Program-made: the position numbers and the translations under genes | Notes under the pieces: model-generated | What the model was told of the DNA's origin: nothing | What the model saw: only the letters and a program-made list of their open reading frames with translations | The model's database searches: none | In this document: piece after piece, positions 7,265 to 15,282 of the stretch | Layout of the letters: each line of letters begins with the position of its first letter | Numbering within the stretch: position 1 is the stretch's first letter | NCBI GenBank assembly: GCA_047608975.1 | Contig: JBLFYM010000012.1 | Span: 1-64,000 of the forward strand | Reading direction: 5' to 3' | Length of the DNA: 64,000 bases | From: GCA-2715965 sp047608975 | GTDB taxonomy: Bacteria > Verrucomicrobiota > Verrucomicrobiia > Limisphaerales > JAYPXF01

Positions 7265-9670
7265 ATGAACACACCACTTCTGCCACCGGTCATCGGTTTT
7301 GCCGCCGGAATTGTATTTGGCTCAATCTGCCCAATTCCGATTGAAGCCATTTTCGCGATCGCGTTTCTTATCGCCTCAGCATTTTTTCTGGCGCGAACAA
7401 AGAGAGATCATCTGCTGTTGCCACTCTGCTTTGTCGTGGGTTGGACGAATGTGGCGACCCGAACTGCAATCGTCTCACCCCACGACCTCCGAATCGTCGC
7501 CGGCGATCAGCCTGCCCTCGCCCGCCTCCGCGGAACTCTGGCCAGTGAACCCATGGTCAAGCTCAACCACGCCGGTGAGCCTGACCGTTGGCGCGCCGTC
7601 ATTGAAGTGATCTCAGTCAACAGCGGAAGCGGTGCCTCCCCCGCGATCGGGATCCTCAGCGCATCATCGCCGGGTCCACCGCCAACGAATTTTCACTCCG
7701 GCGCAATCATCGAGGCATTTGGGATTCTGGCCCGGCCGCCCACCGCTGCAGCCAACGGATTGTTCGACTACCGGGAGACCTTGCGACGGCAAGGGATTCA
7801 CCATCTCCTGAAGACGCAGGGCATCGCGGACTGGACACTGATCGAACCTTCTTCCAGCCGACGTTACGCTGCGCGGATTCGTGAATGGACGCGGGAGAAA
7901 TTCGCGATCGGCGCGGGAACTGAAGACAAATCGCTCCGCCTGCTTTGGGCGATGTTCCTCGGTTGGCGCAGCGCTTTGACCGAGGACGTGTCCGAGCCCT
8001 TCAAGCGTTCAGGTACGATGCATGTTTTTGCGATTTCGGGACTTCACATCGGATTGATCTCAGCAATTCTGCTCGCTTTGCTCCGAACCGTCCGCGTGCC
8101 CCGTGCGGTCAGCGGCCTGCTCGTGCTCGGAATTCTCATCTTTTACTGCGCGATCACTGAGTGGCAGATCTCCTCCGTCCGCGCCACAACGATGACCGGC
8201 GTGGTGGTATTGGGCTGGTCCTTCCAGCGGCCGTTTAATCTGCTGAATTCACTTGCCGCCGCAGCGCTCTGCATACTCGCGTTCGATCCACTCCAACTAC
8301 TGCAGGTTGGATTTCAACTTTCGTTTGCCGTCGTACTTTCAATCTCCGTTTTGTTGCCGCGATTTGATCGATTGAAGGAACGACTTTTTCAGGCAGATCC
8401 GTTCCTACCCGAGGAGTTGGTTCCTCGATATCAATTGATCCGCCTGAAGTGCGGGCGCTTTGTCTTCACGCTCTTCGCCGTCTCGCTCGCAGCATGGTTG
8501 GGTTCCCTGCCGCTGATTGCGCTTCATTTTCATCTCTTCACCCCCGGCAGCCTCATTGCGAATCCACTGGTGGTGCTCTGCGCGGCCGCCACGGTTGCCA
8601 GCGCGATCGGTGCGGTATTGACGATCGGCTGGTTCCCCTTTGTCGGATCATGCTTCGTCAACAGCGCCTGGTGGTGGATCGAATGCCAGACTTGGCTCAG
8701 CGAGCGGGTCGCCGGTTTGCCGGGAACCTGGTGGCACATCAGTGGCCCCTCACCGATTGGGCTGGTTCTCTACTACGCCCTCCTGATCGCCTTGGCCGTG
8801 CCCGCCTGTTGGAAAAAACAATCTCGCCAAATCGGGACCAGCGCCGTCTTGGCATCGCTGGTGGTGATCTGGATTGGCACCCGGTTGAGCGAACCAGCCG
8901 CGCGCATCGCGATCCTCGGGAACAACGCGAACGCCATCTATTGCGACCTGCCAGGTTCGCCTGACGACCTCCTGATCGATTGTGGCAGAACAGCCGGATA
9001 CCATCGTCTGGTCCGCCCTTTCCTGCGCGCCCAAGGGCTCAATCGATTGCCGGCATTTCTCCTTAGCCACGGCGACATTCGCCATATTGAGGCGTTCGAC
9101 GACCTCGTGCGTGAATGGAACCCGGATCAGGTCTATCTGAGCACGGCACCGCAACGCTCTCCCGGGTATCGCAAGATCGAGGAAAATCTGAACCAAAAAA
9201 CAAACACCATGCACCGGGTGTCGGCCGGAGATCTCATCGGCACTTGGAAAGTGCTACACCCACAGCGAGACGCCACCCCCAAGCGTGCCGATGACGGCGC
9301 CCTCGTAGTCAGAAGCACAATTGCCGGCTGGCGAATCCTGATCGCCCCCGATCTCGGAGAAAAGGGTCAGAGCAAATTACTATCCTCCACACCGGACCTT
9401 CATGCCGATGTGTTGATCACGGGGACTCCTACCGCCGGCGGTGCCGCAACCTACGGATTGGTCCACGCGTTGAAGCCGAAATTCATCATCATTCATGACA
9501 ATCTGTTCCCCTTCAATGATCGCGCTTCCCGGAGTCTGAGGAGTCGCCTGCGCAAATACGGTGTTCCAACTTTCTACACCAGTGACCACTCCAGTCTACA
9601 TCTCGAAATCTCCCAAGGAACGATCAACCTGCGCGCCGGAACCGGAAATTCGCTATTCAAAACCGATTGA
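7265..9670 (+). CDS. comEC: ComEC/Rec2-family DNA-uptake channel protein
   Basis: About 801 residues from ATG 7265 (MNTPLLPPVIGFAAGIVFGS), chosen because it opens with the usual first TM segment. The open frame continues upstream to 7160 over the VanZ end without family character. Order of parts: N-terminal TM pair; DUF4131-like region (about 60-190); Competence domain with multiple helices (about 220-500, signature MHVFAISGLHIGL); C-terminal metallo-beta-lactamase-like domain (about 575-790). ComEC forms the inner-membrane channel that imports single-stranded DNA. The metal-binding motif of the C-terminal domain is degenerate: SHGDIRHIEA replaces the usual HxHxDH. The family call is firm. 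Whether the hydrolase-like domain is active is doubtful. Confidence 0.92.
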   Translation: MNTPLLPPVIGFAAGIVFGSICPIPIEAIFAIAFLIASAFFLARTKRDHLLLPLCFVVGWTNVATRTAIVSPHDLRIVAGDQPALARLRGTLASEPMVKLNHAGEPDRWRAVIEVISVNSGSGASPAIGILSASSPGPPPTNFHSGAIIEAFGILARPPTAAANGLFDYRETLRRQGIHHLLKTQGIADWTLIEPSSSRRYAARIREWTREKFAIGAGTEDKSLRLLWAMFLGWRSALTEDVSEPFKRSGTMHVFAISGLHIGLISAILLALLRTVRVPRAVSGLLVLGILIFYCAITEWQISSVRATTMTGVVVLGWSFQRPFNLLNSLAAAALCILAFDPLQLLQVGFQLSFAVVLSISVLLPRFDRLKERLFQADPFLPEELVPRYQLIRLKCGRFVFTLFAVSLAAWLGSLPLIALHFHLFTPGSLIANPLVVLCAAATVASAIGAVLTIGWFPFVGSCFVNSAWWWIECQTWLSERVAGLPGTWWHISGPSPIGLVLYYALLIALAVPACWKKQSRQIGTSAVLASLVVIWIGTRLSEPAARIAILGNNANAIYCDLPGSPDDLLIDCGRTAGYHRLVRPFLRAQGLNRLPAFLLSHGDIRHIEAFDDLVREWNPDQVYLSTAPQRSPGYRKIEENLNQKTNTMHRVSAGDLIGTWKVLHPQRDATPKRADDGALVVRSTIAGWRILIAPDLGEKGQSKLLSSTPDLHADVLITGTPTAGGAATYGLVHALKPKFIIIHDNLFPFNDRASRSLRSRLRKYGVPTFYTSDHSSLHLEISQGTINLRAGTGNSLFKTD

Positions 9671-10112
9671 AACACCAACTGGGATTGATTCGTTTCCACA
9701 GGTTCTTTCATTCCCTCGTAGCAGTCGAGGTGACGCGGCTTAGCGAGCATCCATTTGCGATTGGTGCTCGGCGGTGAGCTCGGTATTGGTCAATCGAACA
9801 GTAACAGGACCCTGGGTGTTTGGATCGTCCAACCGTTTGCGTCCCGGTTCCATTGAGTGGATTCCTCTTTCGGGCCGGTCCCCTTGGACAGAGTGAGCTG
9901 TTCGAATTGCTTCGAGCGCACCGGGGACAGGCGGGGCTGGCCTTCCTATCTCCGCAGCTTGAATCAACAGGGTGTCCAAAGACTTCTGACCCACGGTAAT
10001 AGTGCCATTCCCAGCTGACCATGAGCAGTCACTACGCGCCGGGACTACCGGCGTTTGGATCCATCATGGAACGACGTGGGAGGAACAAAATCCGTCAGAA
10101 TTTCGTTCAGGG
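9671..10112 (-). other. Intergenic 442 bp with a possible coding relic
   Basis: No confident gene. On the minus strand an open stretch (about 10060 down to 9740, a GTG at 9994) translates to protein-like sequence (TITVGQKSLDTLLIQAAEIG, then GPVTVRLTNTELTAEHQSQMDAR). It has no good start codon or ribosome binding site and is closed upstream by a TGA. It may be the remains of a lost gene or a small unannotated protein. I recognise no family. Confidence 0.25.
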
Positions 10113-13100
10113 CTACCGAGATTCGAGCTTTTCAATCGCCTGTTTCGCCCGCTCGGAATGCGCCTTCTGTGTCGCTTTGTTTTTCAACACGGCACGGTAG
10201 GCTTGTAAGGCTGCGTCTTTCCGGCCAGCCGCGGCAAGCGTCTGGGCGCGGGTCAACAAAATGGAACCGGACCAGCTGCCGCCGAGTTTTTCGACATCGA
10301 CCTGATCGAGTATCTTCAGGGCTTCATCGAAGTCCTTTCGCTTGGTCAGGAGCCGGGCGGCGCCTTGGAGACCGCCGAAGTAGTCAGCGCCGCCGGTGTT
10401 CGCCTTTGAAGAAACGATTTCGCGATACGCCTTGAGAGCGAGGTCGTCATTCTTCAACACGCTTTCACGATTGCGGGCGATGGCTCCGAGCAGGCTCAGG
10501 CGGGTGCGGGAATCGGAGGTGTAATCCAATGCGAGTTGGAAATCCGCTTCGGCCTCTTCCCCATTCTTCGCTCCGTAATGGGCTCGGCCACGGGCGAAGG
10601 CGGCTACGCCGATTTCAGCAAAGGGCCATTGGTTCAGTTCTTCTTTGCCAAACTGTTCGATGACATCCGTCCACATTCGCTGGGCCAACAGGATTTCCAT
10701 CCGGGCGGTCTTGGCGATGGGTTCGGTGGGGATTTGAGCGGCAAGTTTCGAAGCCTGCTCGTAGTTGCGCAGCGCTCGGGCACAAGACGCGGCTTCGGCA
10801 AACACACGAGACTTCTGAAAGTCGGTTGCCTTGGGGTAATCGGCCAGGGCCGCGAAAACCGCGATGGCTTCGGTATACTGGCGACGTTTTTTCAGCTTGG
10901 CTGCCGCGGTGTATTCGATGAGAAAGTCGCTCACGGTTTCATCAACCTCGAAGGCGTGTGAGCCACCGTCGTAGAAGTGGGCAAATTTCAGCGGGACATG
11001 GAAACCCGCCTTGCCGGTGGGTGAGATGGCTGAAAGCTCGGTGCCGTTTTCGCGCAGGCGTTGGCGGCAGATATTGAAATGCCAGGGCAGGCTTTGCGAA
11101 GGCTTGCGGCCGATGACCTGGTTGAGTGGATCGTTCTCGTCTTCAGTCACGGGGATGCGGATCTCAATAGTCCAATGATCGTCCGCAACGTGGGTGGCGA
11201 CTTCAGCCTGTGATTCCCAGCGGAACCGGGAGGACTTGTTCGCACCCCGATCCAGATCGACGAGGGCGCCCGCCGGATTGATGGCAATCTGGTAGTAACT
11301 GTGTGAATCGGTATCGATCTCGATCTCGACGACGTCGCCATACCAGATGGCCTCATCGTCGTGTTTGGTGGCGGTGATGTTCAACTTCTCGCCCGGGCGT
11401 TCCTCGCAGCGGATGCCGAAGTAGAGATTCTGTCCGCCCCGATCCCAGCCGGCCATGACGCTGGTGCCAAAGACAGGCTGCGATCCGGTCTGCAATTCGC
11501 GCAAGCGGCTGACCGACCACTTCCGATGCCGTTCCCAGTATTCGTCGTCGAGCTTCCCGTCGATCACGATCGGTTCCCGCGGATCAAAGACCGTGCGCAC
11601 CCGGGCGACCGGGCCGCGGCCTTGCGCGAGTTGCTTGGACTTGCTGCGCAAGGCGTTGAGAAAGGTGTCGATCAGGGCCAGTCGTTTGGCTGGGATTGAG
11701 CCCATCGTCAGTTGCGACTTTGCCCGGCCGATCATATCCAACGCCTTCTGCGCCGGCTCCAGTTCCTTCTCCATGGCCTGATAGTTCGCTTCGCAGAAGT
11801 TGAAGAACTCCAACATTTGGGTTCCCGCCGGGCCGTAGAACGTCTGGCAGTATTCCGCCAACATCGCTCCGATATCCGCGTCCTTTCCGCCCCACCACAT
11901 GCGGGCGGTGAAGTAGACCTGGAAGTGATCGAAACCAATCGCCGGATCGTCGTATCGGCGCGGGAAACTCAGCCAGATGTCTTCACCCCGCGAAATGCCC
12001 TTCGTCGCATTGATGCTGTTGCCGATGGTCTTGGCGACAAACGCCGGCAGGTAGGTGCCGCGCCCGGTGAAAGGATAATTCTCGAAAACGATGATCGGCT
12101 TGACCGTCAGCTTCTGCCAACCGGACCGCAGGTTGCGGATGTAGTCACGCTGTTCGGGCAGGCTGTTGCGGGGACGACGGCCGCCGACAATGACCACCTG
12201 CACGTTGGGCTCCAGCTGGTCGATATTCGTGGGCGGTTCCGTATTCGCACCGTAGGCACAGCAGACGATCAATTTTTCCGGATGCGTCTTCGCGACTTCT
12301 GTGGCGACCCGATTGGCGTAGTCCCAGACATGATTGGACAACTTGCCGCGCGCGCCCATCCCGTCGATCTGTTTGCCCTCGCACAGTTCACATTGGCAGA
12401 TCGAGCCGTAGGCGTCCGGGGGCATGATCGAGACACCTTCGTAGTCATAGACATCGAACTGCGCGCGGGCCCATTTCACGGTTTCAGCGAAGAGTTCCTC
12501 GTTGGAATAACACAGATGATTCAACCGCTTGCCGGTCACGGTGTCCCGCTTGCCACCGTAGAGCGCAAACCAATCCGGATGCTCTGCCTTCAACTTTTCC
12601 GGATGGGTCATCGCATGCATTCCGTGCGCGACCATCAGACCGTAAGCCTGCCGAATCCCCAATCGCATCGCCCAGCGCATGGTTTCCTCATCACTGGTGG
12701 AGAAACGCACACTGAACTGTCGAATCTCAAAATCGGGCTCCGTCGTTTTATCAATTTTCGGCAACGGAATCGAAGCCATCCTCGGAAGCACCGCTCCCAA
12801 TTCCCCCGGCGCATACCAGCGCACCCCAAGCGACCGCAGAAAACCACAGACCGCGTTGTATGAACCACGCTCATCATAGGTCCAAAAATACTCCCGATCC
12901 TCTTTCGCAATATCAGCCGGCATGCGCTCACGATTCTTGTACATCCCACGGTTCGAGACGCCATACGGCAACCCACTTGCCTGCTCCCACCGCGCCTGCA
13001 GCGTTCGCTGACCGCCGTTGTTCTTCGCCCACGGCTCGATGGGTTCGAAGTCCGTGTCATCGCCGGTCAACGCCAGCCAGTCCGAGCCGGAAACCATCCG

Positions 13101-13388
13101 ATACGCCCCGTGCTCCAATCCCTTCGCCGTGATGCCGAGCTTTTGGGCGGGCGAACTCTCACCAACATAAATTACCACGCCGGCGCTAGGCTTCGTGGTC
13201 ACCGGCAACTTCGCGCCACTGATCTTTTCGATCGTCTCCTGCAATTCCTTCGCCGCCCATCGGGTTGATCGGGAAGGTTCTTCGGCAATGACGATGACGG
13301 CGTTCGGCCTGCCATTTTCGACGATGAATGTTTCAGCGGCGACGGCGATTGGCAGAATTGCGGAGAGGAAAACAAGGAGTCGGTTCAT
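10113..13388 (-). CDS. Secreted DUF4838 protein with CBM9-like and TPR regions
   Basis: A 1091-residue protein. The signal peptide (MNRLLVFLSAILPIAVAAE) is followed by an alpha-glucuronidase-like N-terminal domain (about 20-110, RWAAKELQETIEKISGAKLP), then the DUF4838 TIM-barrel-like region (about 170-560, with SLGVRWYAPGELG, a CQCELC cysteine cluster and WLSFPRRYDDP). A CBM9/DOMON-like beta-sandwich follows (about 600-800, IVIDGKLDDEYWERHRKW), then helical TPR-like repeats (about 830-1085). DUF4838 proteins are uncharacterised but resemble GH67-type glycosidases and are frequent in PVC glycan loci. A shorter paralogue without the TPR tail lies at 58371-60851. The exact substrate and catalytic residues cannot be inferred. 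Confidence 0.82.
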   Translation of the reverse strand: MNRLLVFLSAILPIAVAAETFIVENGRPNAVIVIAEEPSRSTRWAAKELQETIEKISGAKLPVTTKPSAGVVIYVGESSPAQKLGITAKGLEHGAYRMVSGSDWLALTGDDTDFEPIEPWAKNNGGQRTLQARWEQASGLPYGVSNRGMYKNRERMPADIAKEDREYFWTYDERGSYNAVCGFLRSLGVRWYAPGELGAVLPRMASIPLPKIDKTTEPDFEIRQFSVRFSTSDEETMRWAMRLGIRQAYGLMVAHGMHAMTHPEKLKAEHPDWFALYGGKRDTVTGKRLNHLCYSNEELFAETVKWARAQFDVYDYEGVSIMPPDAYGSICQCELCEGKQIDGMGARGKLSNHVWDYANRVATEVAKTHPEKLIVCCAYGANTEPPTNIDQLEPNVQVVIVGGRRPRNSLPEQRDYIRNLRSGWQKLTVKPIIVFENYPFTGRGTYLPAFVAKTIGNSINATKGISRGEDIWLSFPRRYDDPAIGFDHFQVYFTARMWWGGKDADIGAMLAEYCQTFYGPAGTQMLEFFNFCEANYQAMEKELEPAQKALDMIGRAKSQLTMGSIPAKRLALIDTFLNALRSKSKQLAQGRGPVARVRTVFDPREPIVIDGKLDDEYWERHRKWSVSRLRELQTGSQPVFGTSVMAGWDRGGQNLYFGIRCEERPGEKLNITATKHDDEAIWYGDVVEIEIDTDSHSYYQIAINPAGALVDLDRGANKSSRFRWESQAEVATHVADDHWTIEIRIPVTEDENDPLNQVIGRKPSQSLPWHFNICRQRLRENGTELSAISPTGKAGFHVPLKFAHFYDGGSHAFEVDETVSDFLIEYTAAAKLKKRRQYTEAIAVFAALADYPKATDFQKSRVFAEAASCARALRNYEQASKLAAQIPTEPIAKTARMEILLAQRMWTDVIEQFGKEELNQWPFAEIGVAAFARGRAHYGAKNGEEAEADFQLALDYTSDSRTRLSLLGAIARNRESVLKNDDLALKAYREIVSSKANTGGADYFGGLQGAARLLTKRKDFDEALKILDQVDVEKLGGSWSGSILLTRAQTLAAAGRKDAALQAYRAVLKNKATQKAHSERAKQAIEKLESR

Positions 13389-13445
13389 GGGGTTAAGCTG
13401 GAAGGCTAAGGGGACAAGAAGTCGGAGGACAAGGGAAACGTGGAG

Positions 13446-14567
13446 CTACTCTTGACGCGGCACGGGCATGGTCTTCTGGGGCACTCCGAGGCAGATCCGG
13501 AATCCGTCCCGCGAATCGGAATACGAAACGCCCGCGATGCCCAGCCTGACGGCACAGCGCGCATTGCCGGGGACATCAAAGTAGTTGCCACCCCGGCAAA
13601 CCGGGCGGGAAACAGACAGCTGGTCCTGGTCCTCAAAGAAGACTTCCTCGTGCCCGCCCGTGGGATCGAAATGATCGAGGACAAATTCCCACACCCCGCC
13701 GCACATGTCCGCGAGGCCAAATCCGTTGCGGCCATTTTTCCCATAATGATCCACCGGTGACAGATAGGCATAACCATCACTCCAGGGAGCATTCCCCAGC
13801 GGCCAGATCGTGTCGCGTCCGGGCAGAAAATCGACGGCGGAGATATTGAGCCTGCCTTTCCCTTCCAGCAGATCATTGCCCCACCAGAAATAGTCACTCG
13901 CCGAGCTTCCGCCCCGACAGGCATAGGCCCATTCGGCCTCAGTGGGCAGGCGATACTCCATGCCCCCAGGAAGTCGGCCGGCCTTGCGTTCCTCTGCTGT
14001 GAGCCAATTGCAGAAGGCTTTCATATCTTGGTAACTGACACAGACGACCGGATAATTGTCTTTCATCGGAAGACCGAAATTCGGATCGCGCCAACTCTTG
14101 TCCGCCATCGGTTTCCACGGGGTCACGATCTTGGATCCATGGTAGTAGCGATCCCAATCGAGTTTGAAACATTGGGGCGCGCCACCCGGCTTTTCGGCAT
14201 CCGTGACATATCCCGACTCCTCCACGAATTGCCGGAACTGTCCAAAGCTGACCTCGGTGCGCCCCATCCAGAATCCCGCGCGAACCTGCATCGGCCGTGG
14301 CTCGCCCTCGAAAATTTCGCGTGCCGTTCCCGGCGCGGCGCCGCCTTCGATGCCGGTCGCCCATTGCTTCTCCGCGGCCGTGCTGCCCATCATGAATCGG
14401 CCGGGAGGGATGTAGACCACTTCCAAGCTGACGCCGTTCCCGAGATCCAGATCCATCGTCGCTCCCTTGCGCGGTTCGGCGGCGGCGACCGGGCTGCGAC
14501 AAAACGCCGCAAGCAAAACGATCAGCAAAAACGATTGGAGCGTGGAGAGATTTTTTGATTCTTTCAT
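13446..14567 (-). CDS. Secreted SUMF1/FGE-sulfatase-domain protein, lacking FGE cysteines
   Basis: Start ATG 14567 opens MKESKNLSTLQSFLLIVLL, a signal peptide. The frame extends to 14690 but that part overlaps a relic of another gene. The mature protein of about 340 residues is a complete SUMF1 (formylglycine-generating-enzyme) fold: IPPGRFMMGS, WMGRTEVSFGQFRQFV, YPVVCVSYQDMKAFCNWL, RLPTEAEWAYACRGG and the closing DGFRICL. In true aerobic FGE two catalytic cysteines sit just after the GGS motif. Here that stretch reads RGGNYFDVPGNARCAVR and lacks the cysteine pair, so it is probably a ligand-binding or other SUMF1-fold member rather than a sulfatase activator. It is 57 bp upstream of the DUF4838 gene on the same strand, probably co-transcribed. 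Confidence 0.85.
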   Translation of the reverse strand: MKESKNLSTLQSFLLIVLLAAFCRSPVAAAEPRKGATMDLDLGNGVSLEVVYIPPGRFMMGSTAAEKQWATGIEGGAAPGTAREIFEGEPRPMQVRAGFWMGRTEVSFGQFRQFVEESGYVTDAEKPGGAPQCFKLDWDRYYHGSKIVTPWKPMADKSWRDPNFGLPMKDNYPVVCVSYQDMKAFCNWLTAEERKAGRLPGGMEYRLPTEAEWAYACRGGSSASDYFWWGNDLLEGKGRLNISAVDFLPGRDTIWPLGNAPWSDGYAYLSPVDHYGKNGRNGFGLADMCGGVWEFVLDHFDPTGGHEEVFFEDQDQLSVSRPVCRGGNYFDVPGNARCAVRLGIAGVSYSDSRDGFRICLGVPQKTMPVPRQE

Positions 14568-14592
14568 GGGGATGTCTTGTTTGCAGGCATTG

Positions 14593-14700
14593 TCATATCT
14601 TCCCCACCACATGCAACACCTTGCCGTGGTCATCGCGAAACTCGATTCGCAGTGTGCCGTTCGGGCGGCTTTGCAGATGGAAAAAACCACGGGTGCATTG
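14593..14700 (-). pseudogene. C-terminal relic of a PhoD-like phosphatase gene
   Basis: The 33 to 35 codons before the TGA at 14593-14595 read TRGFFHLQSRPNGTLRIEF then RDDHGKVLHVVGKI. This matches the last residues of the DUF6807-PhoD fusion gene (TGGFLHLQSRQNGTLRIEF then CDDTGKILHTVNKSAGN, stop at 23884). The DNA of 14611-14690 aligns without gaps to 23911-23990 at roughly three quarters identity. Nothing upstream of 14700 belongs to a phosphatase, so only the 3' tip of a paralogous gene survives. It lies in the same frame directly after the stop codon of the PAS gene, and 25 bp before the SUMF1-like start. Confidence 0.85.
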
Positions 14701-15171
14701 TCAGTTCATGGATCTCGGGTCTGACCCTTGGTCAAGCAAGTCCGGCCGCAGTGATTCAATGACCTGGAGGAAGTCCGCATCAAGGTCACGTGGAAAATTT
14801 CCGGAGCCGGGGAGATTTGAGTTTATGACCTTGAACATTCCGAGAATGCCGCGCTCGAAGCGGAGTTTCAGGACGAGGATGTCATTGCCCTTCTCGAAGG
14901 GGCCGCGCTGAAGAAAGTATCCGCGATCGATGGCCTCGCGATCCTCGGCTCTGTATTGCTCGATGATCTCCGTGGGAGTGCCGGGCGGATTGACGAGCTG
15001 GTAGCGTTTGCGTTCAAGGATTTCGGCGAGGGAAAGATCGAAGGTTTCGCAAAAGAGCGGGTTGGCGTGGAGGATGGATTCCTCTGATCCCTCGTAGGCG
15101 GCGTGCCAGATGGCGAGGTTTTCCTGGCGGTCGAGGAAGGGTTGCGCGGCAGCGATGGTTTTCATGCCCAT
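14701..15171 (-). CDS. Small stand-alone PAS-like domain protein
   Basis: About 157 residues from ATG 15171 (MGMKTIAAAQPFLDRQ). A PAS-like fold is suggested by SILHANPLFCETFDLSLAEILERK, a helical QLVNPPGTPTEIIEQYRAEDREAI segment and a closing GMFKVINS strand. No output domain and no signal peptide are present. The frame extends upstream to 15402 but those residues look non-coding and overlap the divergent gene. No good ribosome binding site supports any single start. The final residues GSDPRSMN resemble GDPRSTDP in the PhoD-like protein at 23884-26232, so the end of this gene may itself have been reshaped by the event that left the relic next to it (tentative). Confidence 0.5.
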   Translation of the reverse strand: MGMKTIAAAQPFLDRQENLAIWHAAYEGSEESILHANPLFCETFDLSLAEILERKRYQLVNPPGTPTEIIEQYRAEDREAIDRGYFLQRGPFEKGNDILVLKLRFERGILGMFKVINSNLPGSGNFPRDLDADFLQVIESLRPDLLDQGSDPRSMN

Positions 15172-15282
15172 GGCGACATGGTTGCGAAGCGGTGGGCGAC
15201 CTGTCAACTTCGTCCACACGGATTCCCTGGCCATGGGATTTGGGGATTGCGCTCCGTTTTTTTGCCCGATAAACAAGCGACG

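Noticed and set aside
13446..14567. SUMF1-like protein as activator of the sulfatase at 30288
   Set aside because: The FGE cysteine pair is absent and the two genes are 16 kb apart.
14568..14690. N-terminal extension of the SUMF1-like gene
   Set aside because: This stretch is the out-of-frame image of the PhoD relic.
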